Below are positions 16,581 to 25,450 of a DNA stretch of 64,000 nt, one piece after another (the first letter of the stretch is position 1; every line of letters begins with the position of its first letter). Position numbers and translations under genes: made by a program. The notes under the pieces are model-generated. The model did no database searches and was not told the DNA's origin. It saw nothing but the letters and a program-made list of their open reading frames with translations. The stretch is taken from contig NZ_CP011487.1 in NCBI RefSeq assembly GCF_001653475.1, positions 992,001-1,056,000 of the forward strand, read 5' to 3'. The DNA comes from Helicobacter pylori. GTDB taxonomy: Bacteria; Campylobacterota; Campylobacteria; Campylobacterales; Helicobacteraceae.

Positions 16581-18401
16581 TTATATGCCAAAACTCATAG
16601 CACCCTCTTCAGCGGTATTGACATTCAATCTTAAACTCGTAAATAATTCCCTACCCAACCCAAAACTAGGCTTTTCTAAATTTTCTAAGGTTTCTAAAAA
16701 CAAGGGGTTGATGCCTCTATTTTCAAAATCCTTTTCAAGCACATTCAAAGCGTTATTAGGAGCGTCTAATTCTATCAAATCGCCATCTTTAATCTTAATG
16801 ATCGCCCCATTTAACGCTCCCTCAGGGCTTAAATGGATCGCACTAGGCACTTTCCCGCTCGCCCCGCTCATGCGCCCATCCGTAACAAGTGCGACCTTAT
16901 AGCCCATATCCTGCAAAGCCCCTAAATTCGTGGTGAGTTTGTGCAATTCTGGCATGCCGTTAGATTTAGGCCCTTGGAAAGGCAAGACAGCCACAAAGTC
17001 CCTTTCTAATTCTTTATTTTTAAAGCGTTCTAAAAATTCGCTTTGGGTTTTAAAAACAATCGCTCTGGCTTTAACTTTCCTATGCTCATCTTTAATGGCT
17101 GAGATTTTAATCACAGCCCGCCCTAAATTACCCTTTAAGATTTTAAGCCCCCCATTAGCAGCAAAAGGTTCGCTAACAGGGCGTAAAATGTCCGTATTCA
17201 GGCTATGACTAACAGCGTCTTTATACACCAATTGGCCGTTTTCTAAAAAGGGGGTTTTGGTGTAATTTTGCATGCCTTTTTGCGTTTCTGTATCCATAAT
17301 GGTATGAGTGTCTTCAAATAAAAGCCCCTCTTTTAACAATTCTTTGATCACAAACGCTAAGCCCCCACACGCTTCAAAAGCGTTCACATCCACTGATCCG
17401 TTAGGATAGACTTTAGCTAAAAGGGGTATGAGATTAGAAACAGCGTCAAAATCATCCCAATTGAGAACCACCCCACAAGATCTAGCGATAGCGATTAAAT
17501 GTAAAGTGTGGTTAGTGGAACCTCCTGTTGCCATTAAGCCTATAAGAGCGTTAAGAATGCTTTTTTCATCAATGAGTTTGGCTAAAGGCAGAACTTTCCC
17601 GCTCGCCAATCTTTTCGCGCTCTCTTCTACTAAAACCTTCCGCAAGGGGTTGTTAGGGTTGATAAAGCTAGAATTAGCCACATGCAACCCCATAAACTCC
17701 ATCATCATTTGATTAGAATTAGCCGTGCCATAAAAAGTGCAAGTGCCCACATCATGATAGCTTTGCATTTCCACTTTTAAAAGCTCTTCTCTGTTGATCT
17801 TTCCCATTGCAAAATCTTGGCGCGCTTTGGCTTTTTTATAATTTTCTATCCCGCTCACCATAGGCCCACTTGGCACAAACACGCTCGCTAAATTCCCAAA
17901 GCTTAACGCTCCTATGAGTAAGCCTGGCACGATCTTATCGCACACGCCCAAAAAAAACGCCCCGTCAAAAACATTATGGCTTAACCCTACGGCGGTGCTT
18001 AAAGCGATCACATCTCTGCTGAATAAGCTCAATTCCATGCCATCATAACCCTGCGTGATACCATCACACATCGCTGGCACGCCACTAGCGACACTCGCAT
18101 AAGCGTTATGCTCTTGCAACTCTTTTTTAATCAAGTCAGGGTAATTTTTAAAAGGTTGGTGGGCTGAAAGCATGTCATTATAAGCCGTGATAATCGCAAA
18201 ATGCTTTCTTTTATGCGAACCTAAAGGTATTTTTAAATGCTCTGGCATGCTCGCTGTAACATGTGCGATATTCGCACAACCCAAGCTCTCAATCTTGGGC
18301 TGGTTTTTAGGGTTAAAAATATTTTCTAAATAAAGCTCTCTGGTTTTTTTGCTACGCTCTGTAATTTTTTCTTTGATTTGTTCTAAAGAATGCTTAGGCA
18401 T
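16581..18401 (-). CDS. edd: 6-phosphogluconate dehydratase
   Basis: Dehydrates 6-phosphogluconate to KDPG with a [4Fe-4S] cluster. The 606-residue protein belongs to the IlvD/Edd family. Family signatures are GVPAMCDGITQG and TDGRMSGASGKVPSAIH, and the cluster cysteines lie in CDGIT, GTCTFYGTANS and EACGG. Start at ATG 18401 with AAAGGGG 5 bases upstream; the GTG two codons earlier lies within the ribosome-site spacing and is unlikely. Divergent from zwf, sharing a 65-base promoter region. Confidence 0.96.
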   Translation of the reverse strand: MPKHSLEQIKEKITERSKKTRELYLENIFNPKNQPKIESLGCANIAHVTASMPEHLKIPLGSHKRKHFAIITAYNDMLSAHQPFKNYPDLIKKELQEHNAYASVASGVPAMCDGITQGYDGMELSLFSRDVIALSTAVGLSHNVFDGAFFLGVCDKIVPGLLIGALSFGNLASVFVPSGPMVSGIENYKKAKARQDFAMGKINREELLKVEMQSYHDVGTCTFYGTANSNQMMMEFMGLHVANSSFINPNNPLRKVLVEESAKRLASGKVLPLAKLIDEKSILNALIGLMATGGSTNHTLHLIAIARSCGVVLNWDDFDAVSNLIPLLAKVYPNGSVDVNAFEACGGLAFVIKELLKEGLLFEDTHTIMDTETQKGMQNYTKTPFLENGQLVYKDAVSHSLNTDILRPVSEPFAANGGLKILKGNLGRAVIKISAIKDEHRKVKARAIVFKTQSEFLERFKNKELERDFVAVLPFQGPKSNGMPELHKLTTNLGALQDMGYKVALVTDGRMSGASGKVPSAIHLSPEGALNGAIIKIKDGDLIELDAPNNALNVLEKDFENRGINPLFLETLENLEKPSFGLGRELFTSLRLNVNTAEEGAMSFGI

Positions 18402-18428
18402 GAACACCCCTTTAATTAAGATTTAATA

Positions 18429-18434
18429 TATAAT
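18429..18434 (+). promoter_or_regulatory. -10 box of zwf within the edd-zwf divergent promoter region
   Basis: TATAAT 33 bases before the zwf ATG. On the minus strand the same AT-rich stretch offers TATATT for edd, so the two promoters overlap and may compete or be regulated together. No operator is recognisable. Confidence 0.45.
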
Positions 18435-18466
18435 AATAACTCAAAAACACTCTAAAAGGGTTATTG

Positions 18467-19744
18467 ATGTTAGATTTTGATCTGGTTCTTTTTGGTGCGA
18501 CTGGGGATTTAGCCATGCGAAAGCTCTTTGTTTCGCTCTATGAAATTTATATCTATTATGGTTTTAAAAAAGATTCTAAAATTATCGCATCTGGGCGTAA
18601 GGATCTATCTAATGAAAAATTTTTAGCGCTTCTTTGCGAAAAGACACAACTGCATTCAAGAGAAAAGGGTAAGGAATTTTTAGCCCATATCAGTTATTTT
18701 TGCGTTCGTTTGGATAACCCTAAAGACTTTGAAGAATTGAGTAAAACCGCTACAAAAAATAAACCCTTGATTTTCTACTTTTCTATCTCTCCTGGTTTTT
18801 TTACAACGACCGCTCAAAATTTGGCCAAAAACGCGCTCAATCACGCTAATACGCGCTTGATTTTAGAAAAGCCTTTAGGGCATGATTTAAAGACTTGTAG
18901 AGAGATTTTCCAAAGCATTAGCGCTTTTTTTAAAGAAGAACAAATCTTTAGAATCGATCATTATTTAGGGAAAAAGGGCGTTCAAAATATCCTTGAATTG
19001 CGCTTAAATAACCCTATCTTAAACATTTTATGGGATCAAATCAGTGCGGTTGAAATCTGCGTGTATGAGACTTTAGGGGTGGAAGAAAGGGGCGAATTTT
19101 ACGATAAAATCGGGGCTTTAAGGGATATGGTTCAAAACCATCTCTTGCAAATTCTATCCCTTATCGCTACAGATTTACCCAACGATTTAAAGGATTTGAG
19201 AAAAGAAAAAATCAAAGTTTTAAAAACCTTACAACCCCCTAAAGACTTTAAAAAACAGGTTGTTCGGGCCCAATATCAAGGCTATAGAGATGAAAATAAG
19301 GTCAATAAAGAGAGCCAGACAGAGACTTTTGTCGCTATTAAAGCCTTTTTGGATACGCCTAAATTTAAGGGCGTGCCTTTCTACCTTAAACACGCTAAAA
19401 AAATGTCCCGCAACCAAGCGAGCGTGAAAATCCATTTTAATGCAGTCAATACGCTAGAATTTTTTCTCTCTCAAGATAAAATCACCCTCACCCTAAAAGA
19501 TCATCAAAACCCCCTTATTTTAGAAACCCATCACAAACAAGAATTTTTACAGCCCTACGCTAAATTGCTCTATGATGCGATACAAAATAACCACAATAAT
19601 TTCGCCCACCAGTTGGAATTAGAAGCGTCATGGGTTTTTATTGACACGCTCATAGAAGGTTTTATGAATAACGCCACGCCCTTATATTCCTATGAAAGCC
19701 ACAATCTAAACGAATCAGAATTTTTAAAACCACTCTATCAATAA
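18467..19744 (+). CDS. zwf: Glucose-6-phosphate 1-dehydrogenase
   Basis: Oxidises glucose 6-phosphate to 6-phosphogluconolactone with NADP+. The 425 residues are shorter than the roughly 490 of E. coli Zwf but usual for Helicobacter. Visible features are the nucleotide loop LFGATGDLAMRKL near the N-terminus and the substrate/catalytic motif RIDHYLGKKGVQNI. ATG 18467 has AAAGGG 6 bases upstream; a TTG one codon earlier is less likely. pgl starts 10 bases after its stop, so zwf-pgl-glk form an operon. Confidence 0.96.
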   Translation: MLDFDLVLFGATGDLAMRKLFVSLYEIYIYYGFKKDSKIIASGRKDLSNEKFLALLCEKTQLHSREKGKEFLAHISYFCVRLDNPKDFEELSKTATKNKPLIFYFSISPGFFTTTAQNLAKNALNHANTRLILEKPLGHDLKTCREIFQSISAFFKEEQIFRIDHYLGKKGVQNILELRLNNPILNILWDQISAVEICVYETLGVEERGEFYDKIGALRDMVQNHLLQILSLIATDLPNDLKDLRKEKIKVLKTLQPPKDFKKQVVRAQYQGYRDENKVNKESQTETFVAIKAFLDTPKFKGVPFYLKHAKKMSRNQASVKIHFNAVNTLEFFLSQDKITLTLKDHQNPLILETHHKQEFLQPYAKLLYDAIQNNHNNFAHQLELEASWVFIDTLIEGFMNNATPLYSYESHNLNESEFLKPLYQ

Positions 19745-19754
19745 AAGGGATTTC

Positions 19755-20438
19755 ATGGGTTATCAATTGTTTGAATTTGAAAATTTACAAGATTGCCACA
19801 AGGTTTTAATAGAGCGTTTTAAAGAATTTTTTAACACCGCCTTAAAAAAGCATCATCAGGTTTCTATCGCTTTTTCTGGGGGCCGTTCGCCCGTTAGCTT
19901 GTTGCAAAAATTGAGCGTTTTAGATCTCAAATGGCATGAGTGTTTAATCAGTTTGGTGGATGAACGCATTATAGACACAAGCCATGATGATAGCAACACC
20001 AAATTATTACACGACTACTTGTTGCAAAATAACGCCTTAAAAGCTTCTTTCATCCCGCTTTTGCCTGAAAAGATTTCTAGCGATACAAACGCGCTTTTTA
20101 ATTTTGCTAACCAGCATTTCAAACAGCCCCATTTAGCCATTTTGGGCATGGGGACTGACGGGCATACGGCTAGCCTTTTTCCTGAAACGAGTGCTTTTTT
20201 AAACGAAGAAAAAGAAAATATCGTCTTGACTAAGCCAGCTAACGCTCCTTATGAGCGCCTGAGCATGTCTATTAACGCCTTAGAAAATTGCGAAAAACTT
20301 TTCTTAAGCATTAGCGGAGCGCAAAAAAGGGGAGTTTTAGAAAAAGCTTTAAAAGAAAACGCTCCCTATTCTCTGCCGATTGCTCGGATTTTACATTCTA
20401 AAAAAGTTACCACGGAGGTGTTTTATGCCAAACACTGA
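19755..20438 (+). CDS. pgl: 6-phosphogluconolactonase (DevB type)
   Basis: Hydrolyses 6-phosphogluconolactone to 6-phosphogluconate. The 227-residue protein of the NagB/RpiA-like fold shows [12 protein letters not shown] near 38-49, VDERI, and the signature [13 protein letters not shown]. The gene is between zwf and glk; its last 14 bases overlap the start of glk, so their translation is coupled. Nothing unusual. Confidence 0.94.
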   Translation: MGYQLFEFENLQDCHKVLIERFKEFFNTALKKHHQVSIAFSGGRSPVSLLQKLSVLDLKWHECLISLVDERIIDTSHDDSNTKLLHDYLLQNNALKASFIPLLPEKISSDTNALFNFANQHFKQPHLAILGMGTDGHTASLFPETSAFLNEEKENIVLTKPANAPYERLSMSINALENCEKLFLSISGAQKRGVLEKALKENAPYSLPIARILHSKKVTTEVFYAKH

Positions 20439-21435
20439 AACTTACCCAAGACTATTAGCCGATATTGGTGGCACGAACGCGCGCTTTGGTTTAGAAGTCG
20501 CCCCACGACAGATTGAATGCATTGAAGTTTTGCCATGCGAAGATTTTGAAAGCTTGAGCGATGCGGTGCGATTCTACCTTTCTAAATGCAAAGAAAGCCT
20601 TAAACTGCACCCTATTTATGGCTCTTTTGCTGTGGCTACACCCATTATGGGGGATTTTGTCCAAATGACTAACAACCACTGGACTTTTTCTATTGAAACG
20701 ACACGGCAATGTTTGAATTTAAAAAAATTGCTTGTCATCAATGATTTTGTCGCGCAAGCCTATGCCATTAGCGCGATGCAAGAAAACGATCTGGCTCAAA
20801 TAGGCGGAATTAAGTGCGAAATCAACGCTCCTAAAGCGATTTTAGGGCCAGGAACTGGGCTTGGGGTAAGCACTCTTATCCAAAACAGCGATGGCTCTTT
20901 AAAAGTCTTGCCCGGTGAAGGGGGGCATGTGAGCTTTGCCCCTTTTGATGATCTAGAAATTTTAGTGTGGCAATACGCCCGCTCTAAATTCAACCATGTG
21001 AGCGCGGAAAGGTTTTTGAGCGGGAGCGGTTTGGTGTTGATTTATGAAGCCCTGTCTAAACGCAAAGGATTAGAAAAAGTGGCGAAGTTAAGCAAGGCTG
21101 AATTAACCCCACAAATCATTAGCGAACGCGCTTTGAATGGGGATTACCCTATATGCCGATTGACCTTGGACACTTTTTGCTCCATGCTGGGCACGCTCGC
21201 TGCTGATGTGGCTCTCACTTTGGGGGCTAGGGGGGGCGTGTATTTGTGTGGGGGGATTATCCCGCGATTCATTGATTATTTTAAAACTTCGCCCTTTAGA
21301 GCGCGTTTTGAAACGAAAGGGCGCATGGGAGCGTTTCTCGCTTCTATCCCTGTACATGTCGTGCTGAAAAAAACTCCAGGACTTGATGGGGCAGGCATTG
21401 CGTTAGAGAATTATTTACTGCATGATAAGATATAG
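20425..21435 (+). CDS. glk: Glucokinase
   Basis: Phosphorylates glucose to glucose 6-phosphate with ATP, the entry step for the pathway encoded next to it. In 336 residues of the ROK-like/ASKHA fold, the phosphate loop [10 protein letters not shown] lies near 13-22, the catalytic aspartate in [11 protein letters not shown], the GPGTGLG loop follows, and GGVYLCGGI is near the C-terminus. Start at ATG 20425 with GGAGG 6 bases upstream; an upstream in-frame start would extend far into pgl. It overlaps pgl by 14 bases. Confidence 0.95.
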   Translation: MPNTETYPRLLADIGGTNARFGLEVAPRQIECIEVLPCEDFESLSDAVRFYLSKCKESLKLHPIYGSFAVATPIMGDFVQMTNNHWTFSIETTRQCLNLKKLLVINDFVAQAYAISAMQENDLAQIGGIKCEINAPKAILGPGTGLGVSTLIQNSDGSLKVLPGEGGHVSFAPFDDLEILVWQYARSKFNHVSAERFLSGSGLVLIYEALSKRKGLEKVAKLSKAELTPQIISERALNGDYPICRLTLDTFCSMLGTLAADVALTLGARGGVYLCGGIIPRFIDYFKTSPFRARFETKGRMGAFLASIPVHVVLKKTPGLDGAGIALENYLLHDKI

Positions 21436-21596
21436 CAGTATTAAGACAGAAGCGCCTTATACAAGGGGTGTGTTTAAAGCACGCCAAACAACGATACCAT
21501 ATAACCAACAATGATAAAATTAGTTAAACCTATAGAAATATAAGCAAACCATAAAAACGATACAATAGCGGTATTTTAATCAAACAAGGAGTTTTA

Positions 21597-22643
21597 ATGA
21601 AAGTTCAATCTAAAGGTTTTGCTATTTTTTCTAAAGACGGGCATTTCAAACCCCATGATTTTAGCCGCCATGCTGTAGGCCCTAAAGATGTGTTGATTGA
21701 CATTCTTTATGCAGGGATTTGCCATAGCGATATTCATAGTGCTTATAGCGAATGGAAAGAAGGCATTTATCCTATGATTCCTGGGCATGAAATCGCTGGG
21801 ATCATCAAAGAAGTGGGTAAGGAAGTTAAGAAATTTAAGGTTGGCGATGTGGTGGGCGTGGGCTGTTTTGTCAATTCATGCAAAGCGTGTAAACCCTGTA
21901 AAGAACACCAAGAGCAATTTTGTGCTAAAGTGGTATTCACTTACGATTGTTTGGATTCTTTCCATGGCAACGAACCCCACATGGGCGGATACTCTAATAA
22001 TATTGTCGTGGATGAAAACTATGTGATTAGCGTGGATAAAAACGCTCCTTTAGAAAAAGTAGCCCCCTTGCTTTGCGCAGGCATCACCACTTATTCGCCC
22101 TTAAAATTTTCTAAAGTTACCAAAGGCACAAAAGTTGGCGTCGCTGGGTTTGGCGGGCTAGGAAGCATGGCGGTTAAATACGCTGTGGCTATGGGGGCTG
22201 AAGTGAGCGTTTTTGCAAGAAATGAACACAAAAAGCAAGACGCTTTAAGCATGGGGGCTAAACATTTCTACACTGACCCTAAACAATGCAAAGAAGAATT
22301 GGATTTTATCATTTCAACCATTCCTACCCATTATGACTTAAAAGACTACCTCAAGCTCTTAACTTATAATGGCGATCTAGCCCTTGTGGGACTCCCCCCT
22401 GTAGAAGTCGCTCCAACGCTCAGCGTTTTTGATTTTATCTTTTTAGGCAATCGCAAGGTTTATGGCTCATTGATTGGGGGCATTAAAGAAACCCAAGAGA
22501 TGATGGATTTTTCTATTAAACACCATATTTACCCTGAAGTGGATTTGATTTTAGGCAAGGATATTGACACCGCTTATCACAACCTAACCCATGGGAAAGC
22601 GAAATTCCGCTATGTGATTGATATGAAAAAATCGTTTGATTAA
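21597..22643 (+). CDS. Zinc-dependent alcohol dehydrogenase (cinnamyl-alcohol type)
   Basis: NADP-dependent medium-chain alcohol dehydrogenase. In 348 residues the catalytic zinc ligands are C in AGICHSD and H-E in PGHEIAG, with a structural-zinc cluster in NSCKACKPCKEHQEQFC. The Rossmann loop is VAGFGGLGSMAVKYA. It corresponds to HP1104, whose product has been described as reducing a range of aldehydes. AAGGAG precedes ATG 21597 by 6 bases, and a TACAAT at 21561-21566 is a possible -10. It is separated from glk by 161 bases, so it probably forms its own unit. Confidence 0.93.
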   Translation: MKVQSKGFAIFSKDGHFKPHDFSRHAVGPKDVLIDILYAGICHSDIHSAYSEWKEGIYPMIPGHEIAGIIKEVGKEVKKFKVGDVVGVGCFVNSCKACKPCKEHQEQFCAKVVFTYDCLDSFHGNEPHMGGYSNNIVVDENYVISVDKNAPLEKVAPLLCAGITTYSPLKFSKVTKGTKVGVAGFGGLGSMAVKYAVAMGAEVSVFARNEHKKQDALSMGAKHFYTDPKQCKEELDFIISTIPTHYDLKDYLKLLTYNGDLALVGLPPVEVAPTLSVFDFIFLGNRKVYGSLIGGIKETQEMMDFSIKHHIYPEVDLILGKDIDTAYHNLTHGKAKFRYVIDMKKSFD

Positions 22644-22654
22644 AGGCTTTGGCT

Positions 22655-23950
22655 CTAGCTCTTTTTTAAGAGCTTGAGTTGGATTAGGATTTTTTTGGTT
22701 GGTGCATGGAGTTTTAAGAATCGCAGAGTCTTACCCACAAGGCTCTTGAATGGCATGAGGATGCAGTGTTTGACAAACACCCTAAAGAGTTTCTTTTGTG
22801 CGTTTTTAGGGAGTCTATGAACATGCGAGAAGTAGTGGTTCAAGAACGCTTCAAGGGAGTTTTCTTTAATCTCTGCATGGGCATGCGAGAAGTAGTGGTT
22901 TAAGAACATTTCGAGATTTTCCTGCTTGATTGCGTCATGGATGCACGAAAAATAATGATCTAAAAAAGTCTTGAGCGCGTCATGGGCGATCTGCTCTTCA
23001 GTCTTTTCTAGGGGAAAGTAGTAGCGATAGGCAACGATGCTGTGGTAACGATGCCATTTTTCGCTGCCTATTTCCACCCTAGCGATCGAATCAATCCAAT
23101 CGCTCATAAAAGGGGTTTTAGTCAAAGCGTTCAGCCATAAATCCGCTTTTAAACCAAAAGGATAATCCCAAGGCTTCACCGCCCCCAACCAAGCGTCATA
23201 GTGGATAATGGTAGGGTTTTGAAGTGCCCCTAAAATGGTTTTCTTGTAATTCTTGTTTAAATACGCGTTAGAAAAATCTTTAATGGTGTAATACCAAGGG
23301 AAAACGCAATATTCAATCCCTAAAGCTTTCATGTTAGGCCAACACCATTTTGTAAAATCCAACTCTTCTTTAGCCTCATTCCCCTTTAAAAGATTATGCA
23401 TTCTTAAGGTGAAATTCTTCTTGCGCCAGTAATCTAAATTGCAAAACAAAAACCCTTCCATCATGTGGTGCTTTTCAACTTCTAAAACCCCATAAAAATA
23501 ATTCTCATCATCTTCTTTAATGTTTAAGAAATCAGCGCTAAATTCATTACAAAAGATGACATCCACATCGCTCCACACCATTTTGGAATATTTGGGGAAC
23601 AAGTCCGCTAGAAAATACTTCACTAACACCATTTTAGAAAAACGCTTGGTGAAATCCTCATCAAAAGGATTAGGGATAGTGTCTAAAAAAGGTTCAATAT
23701 CTTTCACTTCTAAAGCAGCAAATTCTTTAAAAGACTCTGCGATTTGGTAAAGCTTTGCCTTATCTTCTTCATTCAAGCCCACCACTAAAGCGTGTAGGGT
23801 GTAACGAATTTTTTTATTGGCTTTAGCGATGCTTTCCAACAAGGAATAAATACATGCGCCCGCAGGAATAAGGTAATTCTTATCAAAAGCAAAAGCGATA
23901 GGGATATGAAAATCTTGTTCTTTAAAAGAATGGCTTGAAGCTGGAGTCAT
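22655..23950 (-). CDS. Family 8 glycosyltransferase (LPS synthesis)
   Basis: The 431-residue retaining-type glycosyltransferase has the N-terminal GT8 pattern IAFAFDKNYLIPAGACIYSL and the metal-binding DxD in WSDVDVIFCNEF near 124-135. The region HYDAWLGAVKPWDYP carries further conserved acceptor-site residues. It lacks a signal peptide and has a basic C-terminus (KKILIQLKLLKKS), suited to the inner face of the membrane. Residues 326-378 contain three 20-residue tandem repeats with core FLNHYFSH. It corresponds to HP1105, which I recall as linked to O-chain sugar transfer; the exact sugar is not provable here. A T13 tract lies in its promoter. Confidence 0.88.
   Translation of the reverse strand: MTPASSHSFKEQDFHIPIAFAFDKNYLIPAGACIYSLLESIAKANKKIRYTLHALVVGLNEEDKAKLYQIAESFKEFAALEVKDIEPFLDTIPNPFDEDFTKRFSKMVLVKYFLADLFPKYSKMVWSDVDVIFCNEFSADFLNIKEDDENYFYGVLEVEKHHMMEGFLFCNLDYWRKKNFTLRMHNLLKGNEAKEELDFTKWCWPNMKALGIEYCVFPWYYTIKDFSNAYLNKNYKKTILGALQNPTIIHYDAWLGAVKPWDYPFGLKADLWLNALTKTPFMSDWIDSIARVEIGSEKWHRYHSIVAYRYYFPLEKTEEQIAHDALKTFLDHYFSCIHDAIKQENLEMFLNHYFSHAHAEIKENSLEAFLNHYFSHVHRLPKNAQKKLFRVFVKHCILMPFKSLVGKTLRFLKLHAPTKKILIQLKLLKKS
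22657..22674. terminator. Symmetrical hairpin between the convergent dehydrogenase and glycosyltransferase genes
   Basis: AGCTCTT and AAGAGCT form a perfect 7-bp stem around TTTT. It sits 14 bases after the alcohol dehydrogenase stop and at the very end of the glycosyltransferase frame, so it could act on both transcripts. It lacks a long T run. Confidence 0.35.
22817..22975 (-). repeat. Three tandem 60-base repeats inside the glycosyltransferase gene
   Basis: Encode residues 326-345, 346-365 and 366-378 (last copy partial). Each begins LxxFLxHYFS and carries His pairs (SHAH, SHVH). The unit is a multiple of three, so copy-number change would keep the frame while lengthening the protein between the catalytic domain and the basic tail. 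Confidence 0.75.
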
Positions 23951-23977
23951 AAAAATTAAATACCCTTTTTTAAAGCT

Positions 23978-23999
23978 ATTTTATCCAAAAAAAAAAAAA
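23978..23999 (-). promoter_or_regulatory. Glycosyltransferase promoter containing a T13 homopolymer (A13 on plus strand, 23987-23999)
   Basis: On the minus strand a run of 13 T residues is followed by GG and then ATAAAAT (23978-23984), a plausible -10 about 28 bases before the ATG. The homopolymer therefore falls just upstream of the -10, in the spacer. Tract length would change promoter spacing through slipped-strand mispairing. I found no competing promoter. Confidence 0.55.
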
Positions 24000-24136
24000 C
24001 CAAACTTGAAAGGGTTCTGTTTTGGGTTTTTATGTTGTTTTTAATGAAAATTAATTTAAAATCGTATCTTGTCTTTAAGTGTGGCTATTTTAAATGCTGC
24101 AATGTTAAAAGATGATGAAAGGGGCTGTATTCTCAT

Positions 24137-25444
24137 TTGATTTTCTTAAAAAAATCTCTTTTTGCGTTGTTATTTTCAAGTTTTTTAATACCACCCTTAA
24201 TCAAGGCGGCTAGTTTTGTCTATGACTTGAAGTTTATGAGCTTTAATTTCAATTTAGTGGCCCCAGCCAACAACCCCTATTGGAATAGCCTAACCAAAAT
24301 GCAAGGTCGTCTCATGCCTCAAATTGGCGTTCAATTAGACAAAAGACAGGCCTTGATGTTTGGAGCGTGGTTCATTCAAAATTTACACACGCATTATAGT
24401 TATTTCCCTTATTCATGGGGGGTTACGATGTATTACCAATACATAGGGAAAAATTTGAGGTTTTTTTTAGGCATTGTGCCACGAAGCTATCAAATAGGGT
24501 ATTACCCTTTAAGCGCTTTTAAAAAACTTTTTTGGTTTATAGACCCTACTTTTAGGGGAGGAGCGTTTCAATTCAAGCCGGCTTATGATCCTAATCGCTG
24601 GTGGAATGGGTGGTTTGAGGGCGTTGTTGATTGGTATGGGGGGCGCAATTGGAACAACCAGCCCAAAAAGAAAAATTACGATTTTGATCAATTCTTGTAT
24701 TTTGTTTCTTCAGAATTTCAGTTTCTTAAAGGGTATTTGGGTTTAGGGGGACAGCTTGTCATTTTTCATAACGCTAGCTCTCATAGCATGGGAGATAACT
24801 ACCCTTATGGCGGAAATTCCTACTTAAAACCAAGCGATGCAACCCCACAATGGCCTAATGGCTACCCCTATTTCAGTCAAAAAAATAACCCACAAGGCGG
24901 AGAAATAGGGAAATACTCTAACCCTACTATTTTAGATAGAGTCTATTACCACGCTTATCTTAAAGCGGATTTTAAAAATCTCATGCCTTATATGGACAAT
25001 ATTTTTATGACCTTTGGCACGCAGTCGTCTCAAACCCATTATTGCGTGCGTTATGCTAGCGAATGTAAAAACGCCCGATTTTATAACAGCTTTGGGGGGG
25101 AATTTTACGCTCAAGCGCAATACAAGGGCTTTGGGATTTTTAACAGATACTATTTTTCCAACAAACCCCAAATGCACTTTTATGCCACTTATGGCCAATC
25201 CCTTTATACCGGACTGCCATGGTATAGAGCCCCCAATTTTGACATGATAGGGCTTTATTATGTTTATAAAAATAAATGGGTGAGCGTGCGAGCGGATGCG
25301 TTTTTTAACTTTTTAGGTGGGGGCGATGGGTATCATTTGTATGGAAAAGGGGGCAAGTGGATCACTACTTATCAGCAATTCTTAACCCTAACCATAGACA
25401 CACGAGAGTTGATTGATTTTGTCAAATCTAAAACCTCTAAATAA
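24137..25444 (+). CDS. Predicted outer-membrane beta-barrel protein of unknown function (HP1106 type)
   Basis: The 435-residue protein has a signal peptide (KKSLFALLFSSFLIPPLIKA) and a mature part very rich in Trp, Tyr, Phe and Gly with alternating beta-strand patterns (for example RWWNGWFEGVVDWYGG), typical of a barrel. It lacks the C-terminal aromatic Hop motif. The start is a TTG at 24137, 12 bases after AAAGGGG, which is long. An ATG pair at 24112-24117 is in another frame and would join this frame if the A7 run at 24149-24155 lost one base. No neighbour clarifies its role. Confidence 0.75.
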   Translation: MIFLKKSLFALLFSSFLIPPLIKAASFVYDLKFMSFNFNLVAPANNPYWNSLTKMQGRLMPQIGVQLDKRQALMFGAWFIQNLHTHYSYFPYSWGVTMYYQYIGKNLRFFLGIVPRSYQIGYYPLSAFKKLFWFIDPTFRGGAFQFKPAYDPNRWWNGWFEGVVDWYGGRNWNNQPKKKNYDFDQFLYFVSSEFQFLKGYLGLGGQLVIFHNASSHSMGDNYPYGGNSYLKPSDATPQWPNGYPYFSQKNNPQGGEIGKYSNPTILDRVYYHAYLKADFKNLMPYMDNIFMTFGTQSSQTHYCVRYASECKNARFYNSFGGEFYAQAQYKGFGIFNRYYFSNKPQMHFYATYGQSLYTGLPWYRAPNFDMIGLYYVYKNKWVSVRADAFFNFLGGGDGYHLYGKGGKWITTYQQFLTLTIDTRELIDFVKSKTSK

Positions 25445-25450
25445 CTATAT

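Noticed and set aside
16585-17712. Several plus-strand open frames of 90-105 codons
   Set aside because: They are complements of edd, which is fully conserved, and lack ribosome sites.
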